The notes beneath the pieces are model-generated. The model ran no database searches. It saw only the letters and a program-made list of their open reading frames with translations, and was not told where the DNA came from. The translations under genes were made by a program, and so were the position numbers. Shown here piece by piece: positions 1 through 6,535 of a DNA stretch of 6,535 bases (positions are counted from its first letter, which is position 1; each line of letters starts with the position of its first letter). This stretch comes from Bacteroidales bacterium (lineage in GTDB: Bacteria; Bacteroidota; Bacteroidia; Bacteroidales; UBA932): positions 1 through 6,535 of the forward strand of contig JALNXR010000121.1 in assembly GCA_023230265.1 (NCBI GenBank), in the 5' to 3' direction.

Positions 1-2094
<2,094 letters not shown>

Positions 2095-3933
2095 TTAGAG
2101 AGTAAGCCTAATGCCTGCACCTGCCCCCGTGCCTGGCGATCCATATAGGGGATAAAATGTGTAGTTTGTATTTAATATATTGTTAATCAATATATAAAAA
2201 GACACCTGTTTGTTCAGGGCATAGGTCAGATTAAGGTTGAGCAGGGCAGAGGGCTCCAATTTGGTCAGGTGAGCAGAGGCAACTCCGTTATAAGGGTGAT
2301 ACCAGAGCAGTGTGGAGGATCCTGCTTTGTAGTCAAAATCTACACCTGCTATAATCCTGTTTCTCCAGCTGTAACGGGCAAAACCTTTGATACGGAATGG
2401 GGGCAGATTATATACTGCAGATGAGTCCCGGTTTCTGTAACTGCTGTACTCAAAACTTGTTCCGGTTTCCAGGTTTTTGGATTTCCAAGAAAAGTCACCG
2501 CCGAAACCGTATTCAGACATATCCTTGTACAGTGTCCTGAATGTATTGAGAGGGCCTGCCCAAATATCGGACATATGAATATAGGTAAGCTGGTTTGTAT
2601 ACCGGTTGTACCCTCCCCATATATCGAATGAGAGGCGGTCAGATATCTGCCCTCTGGCTCCGAATCTTGCGATCAGGGGTTCTTCTGTGTTCCTGATATC
2701 AATATTGGATGTTATCCAGGGATTTTCTGCCAGCATGCTCTGATAGGTTCTGAAGTTGTTTTTTCCGTCTGCCAAAGCATAGAGCCAGAGCACATCCTTC
2801 GCAGCTTCGTAGGAGAGCTTTCCGCTAAAAAAAATATTGAAGGTCTCAACTGAAGGGTCTACAGATTTGTTGAATTTTGCGCCGATTTCAAAAACCCAGT
2901 TACCTCTGTTAAAGAGATAATATGGATGGACCTCAAGATCGTACCTGTTTAGTTGGGAGGTGTTTACGCTATTTGATGCCTTGTAACTGATCCCGGTGAT
3001 AAAGCGGTGATGAGTGGCAAAAATATAACCGAGAGAACCTGAAATATTCAGGTAATTCTCCATGTAGTCAGGATTGTCATTAATGAGCTCTGCCGGAACA
3101 GAGGAGAGGAGTGGCCGGTATGAGGGTTTATCATGGAGATATCCGTACCGGAAGGATGCCCTGTAATAGAAGGGAGTCTCTGTACCGTTAAGGGATTCGA
3201 GGTGAACTCCGGCATTTATGTTGTTATATTTATGGGAAAGAGTATCCATCATAAAACCAAGGGTGTATTTCCTTGGAAGTGTCTGAAAAACAGGTTCCCA
3301 GATCTCCTGGTAGGAGTTTGGCATGGGATAGGTAACCTGGTCTCTTACAGGATCATAACCATAATAGGTGAAAAAATTCCTGTTGTAATCAAGGTTTAAA
3401 GAGATTCGTCCTCCTTTGTAGTCATAACCGAAACCAACTCCGATACTGTTTTTTACAGATGGTGCTGATACCTTCTGATCACCTCTTACAAGCTCTCCGT
3501 TCTTCTCCTCTATCAGTCTGATCTTATCCAGATATGAATTGTTTCTTGCATAGAAAATCAGAGAGAGAGAGGGAGGGAGACTGGGTTGAACAAATATGTC
3601 TGCATAGGGATTGAATGGCATATTGATCCCTCCTGCAGCAAAAAAAAGAGGCTGTTCAGGAGACACTGAGGGGATAGGAGGAGCCGATGTAACCGGGAAA
3701 AATTCGTAAAGATTGGTTATAGGTTTGTCAAATATTGAGTATTTAAAATTGAGATTGAATTTTCCGATGGAATCATCAAACACTGTTCTGAGTTTTCCCT
3801 TTTGAATCTCAAGCAGATTAACATCAAAATCTCTTTTGACCTCAAGAGTCGGATCAATTTTCTGTTGCGCAGTCAAAGCTGTTGCAAAAGAGATTGTTAC
3901 TATAGTAAATGATATATGTTTTAGTAATTTCAT
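2095..3933 (-). CDS. TonB-receptor-like outer membrane beta-barrel protein, plug domain absent
   Basis: This is a complete 612-residue protein, predicted to sit in the outer membrane. Residues 1-22 form a Sec signal peptide (basic KLLKH, then hydrophobic ISFTIVTISFATAL), with cleavage likely near TA|QQ; there is no lipobox cysteine. Residues 25-115 form a short pre-barrel segment with a Pro-rich stretch (SAPPIPSVSPEQP, 83-95). From about 120 onward, alternating aromatic/hydrophobic strands with Asn/Tyr-rich turns are typical of a large barrel. The end has the NNILNTNY signature (584-591) common in the last strands of TonB-dependent receptors. I see neither a TonB plug nor a carboxypeptidase-like N-terminal domain, and the last residue is Leu, not the usual aromatic. 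The start at 3933 is supported by the signal peptide and by the TPR gene ending 9 bases upstream, which implies co-transcription. The substrate is unknown; it could be a channel or a structural partner of the TPR protein and not an importer. Confidence 0.85.
   Translation of the reverse strand: MKLLKHISFTIVTISFATALTAQQKIDPTLEVKRDFDVNLLEIQKGKLRTVFDDSIGKFNLNFKYSIFDKPITNLYEFFPVTSAPPIPSVSPEQPLFFAAGGINMPFNPYADIFVQPSLPPSLSLIFYARNNSYLDKIRLIEEKNGELVRGDQKVSAPSVKNSIGVGFGYDYKGGRISLNLDYNRNFFTYYGYDPVRDQVTYPMPNSYQEIWEPVFQTLPRKYTLGFMMDTLSHKYNNINAGVHLESLNGTETPFYYRASFRYGYLHDKPSYRPLLSSVPAELINDNPDYMENYLNISGSLGYIFATHHRFITGISYKASNSVNTSQLNRYDLEVHPYYLFNRGNWVFEIGAKFNKSVDPSVETFNIFFSGKLSYEAAKDVLWLYALADGKNNFRTYQSMLAENPWITSNIDIRNTEEPLIARFGARGQISDRLSFDIWGGYNRYTNQLTYIHMSDIWAGPLNTFRTLYKDMSEYGFGGDFSWKSKNLETGTSFEYSSYRNRDSSAVYNLPPFRIKGFARYSWRNRIIAGVDFDYKAGSSTLLWYHPYNGVASAHLTKLEPSALLNLNLTYALNKQVSFYILINNILNTNYTFYPLYGSPGTGAGAGIRLTL
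3561..3580. repeat. GA-rich simple-sequence tract inside the barrel gene
   Basis: The plus strand has five GA units followed by GGGAGGGAGA, an uninterrupted 20-base purine run. On the coding strand it gives CT/CCCT repeats that encode the Ser/Leu/Pro piece at residues 118-125, just before the first barrel strands. The dinucleotide tract is short, so it may be simple codon choice. Confidence 0.55.
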
Positions 3934-3942
3934 ATTTTAATC

Positions 3943-6535
3943 CTATTCTCTGTTTCTAATCTTATCGAGTCTGATCTTTATCTGTTCGGCAATGTCATCT
4001 TCTGTTCCTGATTCATAGGATTCGAGAATGCTTTTGAATGTCGCCTCAGCCTGCTCCCAGTTTTCACGTTCTGCGTAGCTGTCTCCAAGCAGTATGTAAC
4101 TTTTTGCCAGCCAATACCTCTGGGGTGTTCCGGAATCTGATAGGGCAAAAACCTCTTTCTCTACAGAATCAAAATCACCATTGTCAAAATGGTTGGAAAT
4201 TATCAGATAGGCACACTCAGCACCCTGTGGAGTCATTTTATTCTTTGACAACTCTCTGAGCAACGGTATTGCTTTTGCTCTCTCTCCCAGCAGATAAAAT
4301 GATTTTGCAGTAATGTATTTAACCTGTTCAAGCTCCTGCCCCGACAGATTGAACCTGGGGGCGTTTTCTGATTCTGCCAGGGAGTTCTCGTATTGTCTGA
4401 GCATAAAGAAAGAGTTGAGTTTACCGAGGTATGCCTCTTTTTTATTATTATCCAGGGCAGCAATCATACTTAGGGTAGAGTAACCTTTTAATGCTTCCTG
4501 ATAATCCTGAAGAGAGTAGGATATCCTTGCATAATTGAGTGTTGCAAGCTCGGAGAAGGAGCCTGTTCCCTTTTCCATGACCTTTAGGAATGCATCTCTT
4601 GCCTGTTCCGGCTTTGACAGCTTTTGCAGTGACTCTCCAAGATAGAAGGAGGCTTGTGTACTTTTGCTGCCATCCGGGTACCTGTTTAAAAATGAGATCA
4701 GGGAAGCTGCTGCTGAGGGGTAATTCCCCGAGAGGTAGAGCTTTTCAGAAGAGTTGAATATCATGACTTCCCTTTCGTCAGGACTCTTGGAAGATGAAAT
4801 ACCCAGTTTGTCTATAAAAGCAAGGTACTGGTCTGCCTCTCCTCTCTCCTGGTAGATGTTTTCAAGGCCTGCCAATGCACTCTGGGCTTCGGGAGACATA
4901 GGACTCTCTTCCAGTATCTTCTTATAAAACTCAATCGCCTTGTCAGTCTGGTTACTGTTAAAACTGACAAGCCCCATCTCCAGTAGCGATTTTGTGTAAT
5001 AGTCAGTCTCCCTGAAGTCATTTGCAAGCTCTGAAAAACACTCCATAGCCCTTGAGTTCTCTCCGTTTTGAACCAATGTTCTTCCCAGTTCGTAGAGTGC
5101 CTCCGGGTAATAACGGATTTTATTCTTCTCTCTTACCACCTCCTCCAGAGTCTCTATCTTGTTCCGGTCTTCGCCAAGAAGACCATAGGAGATTGCCATC
5201 TGATATCTGGCATAAGTATTTTCCTGATTATCATTGCTTTTTACCTCTCTGTACCATTCAACGGCAGATCTGTAATCTCTCTGCATAAAGTGGCAGTCTC
5301 CGAGTCTCAGCCTGGTTTCATTTAAAAAGCCGGCATTGCCTCCGGGTGAAGAGAGAAACTTGCTGTACCACTCCTGAGCTTTCCGGAAATCTGCAAGTTT
5401 GAAATATCCGTATGCAAGATTGAAAACAGCAAGGGGATACACAGAACTCCTTCTGAATCCGGGATTGTTTGTGACAAGCTCCCGGTTAATGTCTGCCGAG
5501 CTCCGGAAATTATTATCCCTGTAATAGGATTCTGCCAGCCAGAAGTTGGCAAGATCCCTGAGTTCGCTGTTGTAGCCTGAATTATCCAGGGATTGTCTGA
5601 GATAGGCAACCGATTCCCGGTAACTTCCCAGATCGATAAGCTCAAGCCCCCTGAGAAATGATGCCTTCTGGAGATTCTGTACATTTTCGGGAGAGGGGCC
5701 CCTGATAAGGGAGAGGGCCTCTACGGCTAATCTATAGTTCTTATTTACAAGATAATAGCTTGCAATATAGTTTTGTATTTCATTGAACTTTGAATCCGGA
5801 GGGGTATATATAGAGAGATAACTGCGGAACTGTGAAATATCCGAATTGAGATCAAAAGAGAGTTTGGCATAATTAAAAAACGCATCCTCTTTTATCAGTT
5901 GATCCCACTCCATCTCAGAAGCTTTCTTAAAGGAGAGCAGAGCCTGCTGCTTATTTTTTATCTCGGTGTAGCAATAGCCAAGATGATAATTGGCATTCTG
6001 AGCAAGACTGTCATCTTCCTGGGCTACTGTTGTAAAGGATTCTGCAGCTATCCGGAAGTTCCTGAGCCTGAAGGATATTGTTCCCATATAGTAGGTGTCT
6101 CTCCTGCTTAGTTCTCCGGATGTGAGTGTGTACCTCTCAAAATAGAAACGTGCTTTTTCCGGCTCTCCGTTAGCAAAGAAGGCTTCTGAAAGGACTCTGG
6201 CACACCTTCCCTTATGCTCTCCGGAAAGCTTATTGTAAAGATCTTCGCCCTGGGATATCACCAGATCATATTTTTTAAGCATGAAATTGGATTCAAGAGT
6301 GTAGTACCCGGCCAGAAGTGAAAATTGCGGATCATCCTTAATTATGGAAAATTTCTCTATTGCAGGGGCAAACCGGTTCATACTGTAATGAATATGACCG
6401 GCGTAGTAAGTTGAGGGATTTTTGTAACGGCTGTAAGGTGCATTGACGATTTTCTCAAAGAGTTCAAGGGCAGGTCTGTATTTCCCGGTTTGCATCAGCG
6501 TGTATCCCAATTTAAAGTCATACTCAGTTCTCTCT
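3943..6535 (-). CDS. Large tetratricopeptide-repeat protein (5' end beyond window)
   Basis: 863 complete codons are visible. The frame stays open to the right edge (it begins ERTEYDFKLGY), so the true start and any signal peptide or lipobox lie outside; a TTG at 6508-6510 falls inside a TPR helix and is unlikely to be the start. Numbering from the codon at 6534, almost the whole length is helical-hairpin repeats of about 34-38 residues with the TPR pattern (LGY..., then YxxAxxxF). Clear examples are near 9-28, 43-61, 182-202, 371-391, 409-428, 479-499, 516-536, 596-615, 629-649, 667-682 and 808-836. The stretch from about 580 (EKLYLSGNYPSAAASL) resembles the TPRs of periplasmic YbgF/BamD-type proteins. 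No enzymatic domain is seen. TPR solenoids are protein-binding scaffolds. The barrel gene follows after 9 bases, so a joint role at the envelope is my inference. The protein ends in a charged helix, IKIRLDKIRNRE. Confidence 0.9.
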   Translation of the reverse strand, partial: ERTEYDFKLGYTLMQTGKYRPALELFEKIVNAPYSRYKNPSTYYAGHIHYSMNRFAPAIEKFSIIKDDPQFSLLAGYYTLESNFMLKKYDLVISQGEDLYNKLSGEHKGRCARVLSEAFFANGEPEKARFYFERYTLTSGELSRRDTYYMGTISFRLRNFRIAAESFTTVAQEDDSLAQNANYHLGYCYTEIKNKQQALLSFKKASEMEWDQLIKEDAFFNYAKLSFDLNSDISQFRSYLSIYTPPDSKFNEIQNYIASYYLVNKNYRLAVEALSLIRGPSPENVQNLQKASFLRGLELIDLGSYRESVAYLRQSLDNSGYNSELRDLANFWLAESYYRDNNFRSSADINRELVTNNPGFRRSSVYPLAVFNLAYGYFKLADFRKAQEWYSKFLSSPGGNAGFLNETRLRLGDCHFMQRDYRSAVEWYREVKSNDNQENTYARYQMAISYGLLGEDRNKIETLEEVVREKNKIRYYPEALYELGRTLVQNGENSRAMECFSELANDFRETDYYTKSLLEMGLVSFNSNQTDKAIEFYKKILEESPMSPEAQSALAGLENIYQERGEADQYLAFIDKLGISSSKSPDEREVMIFNSSEKLYLSGNYPSAAASLISFLNRYPDGSKSTQASFYLGESLQKLSKPEQARDAFLKVMEKGTGSFSELATLNYARISYSLQDYQEALKGYSTLSMIAALDNNKKEAYLGKLNSFFMLRQYENSLAESENAPRFNLSGQELEQVKYITAKSFYLLGERAKAIPLLRELSKNKMTPQGAECAYLIISNHFDNGDFDSVEKEVFALSDSGTPQRYWLAKSYILLGDSYAERENWEQAEATFKSILESYESGTEDDIAEQIKIRLDKIRNRE

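Noticed and set aside
3133..3399. Plus-strand open frame of 88 codons inside the barrel gene
   Set aside because: It is fully antisense to a well-supported outer membrane gene, with no recognisable product, start signal or domain.
5322..5684. Minus-strand 120-codon open frame in a different frame from the TPR gene
   Set aside because: It overlaps the TPR coding frame completely, and its product shows no domain pattern, while the TPR frame has regular repeats throughout.
4038..6111. Other short open frames on both strands within the TPR gene
   Set aside because: All lie within the continuous TPR frame and have no plausible product or spacing.
6508..6510. TTG as the start codon of the TPR protein
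   Set aside because: The frame continues upstream to the window edge with TPR-like sequence (YDFKLGY), so the gene is truncated by the window and does not start here.

Overview
The window looks like a piece of a Bacteroidota chromosome, most likely Bacteroidales. This rests on the GyrB sequence (no E. coli-type insertion in the TOPRIM half, Bacteroidota-style wording around its motifs), the pairing of a large TPR solenoid with a TonB-receptor-like outer membrane barrel, and A-rich translation starts without a strong Shine-Dalgarno. The genus cannot be fixed from this sequence.

All three real genes lie on the minus strand and are read from right to left. Positions 6535-3943 hold a long tetratricopeptide-repeat (TPR) protein whose 5' end lies beyond the right edge. 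Nine bases after its stop, positions 3933-2095 encode a complete 612-residue outer membrane beta-barrel protein with a signal peptide and a TonB-receptor-like C-terminus but no plug domain. A 108-base AT-rich gap (1987-2094) follows, with a possible hairpin and a possible promoter. Positions 1986-1 hold gyrB, DNA gyrase subunit B, complete at its start and cut near its C-terminus by the left edge.

The TPR and barrel genes are almost certainly co-transcribed and may form one envelope module: a repeat scaffold plus an outer membrane protein. Their function is not known to me. gyrB is a housekeeping gene downstream and is probably functionally unrelated. Whether it has its own promoter or is also reached by readthrough is open.

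The most unusual feature is an Asn/Gly/Asp-rich insertion of roughly 25 residues in GyrB, containing two tandem D-x-N-x-N-G units that resemble calcium-binding loops. I saw no RNA genes, mobile elements, CRISPR arrays or attachment sites. All positive-strand open frames appear to be antisense shadows.
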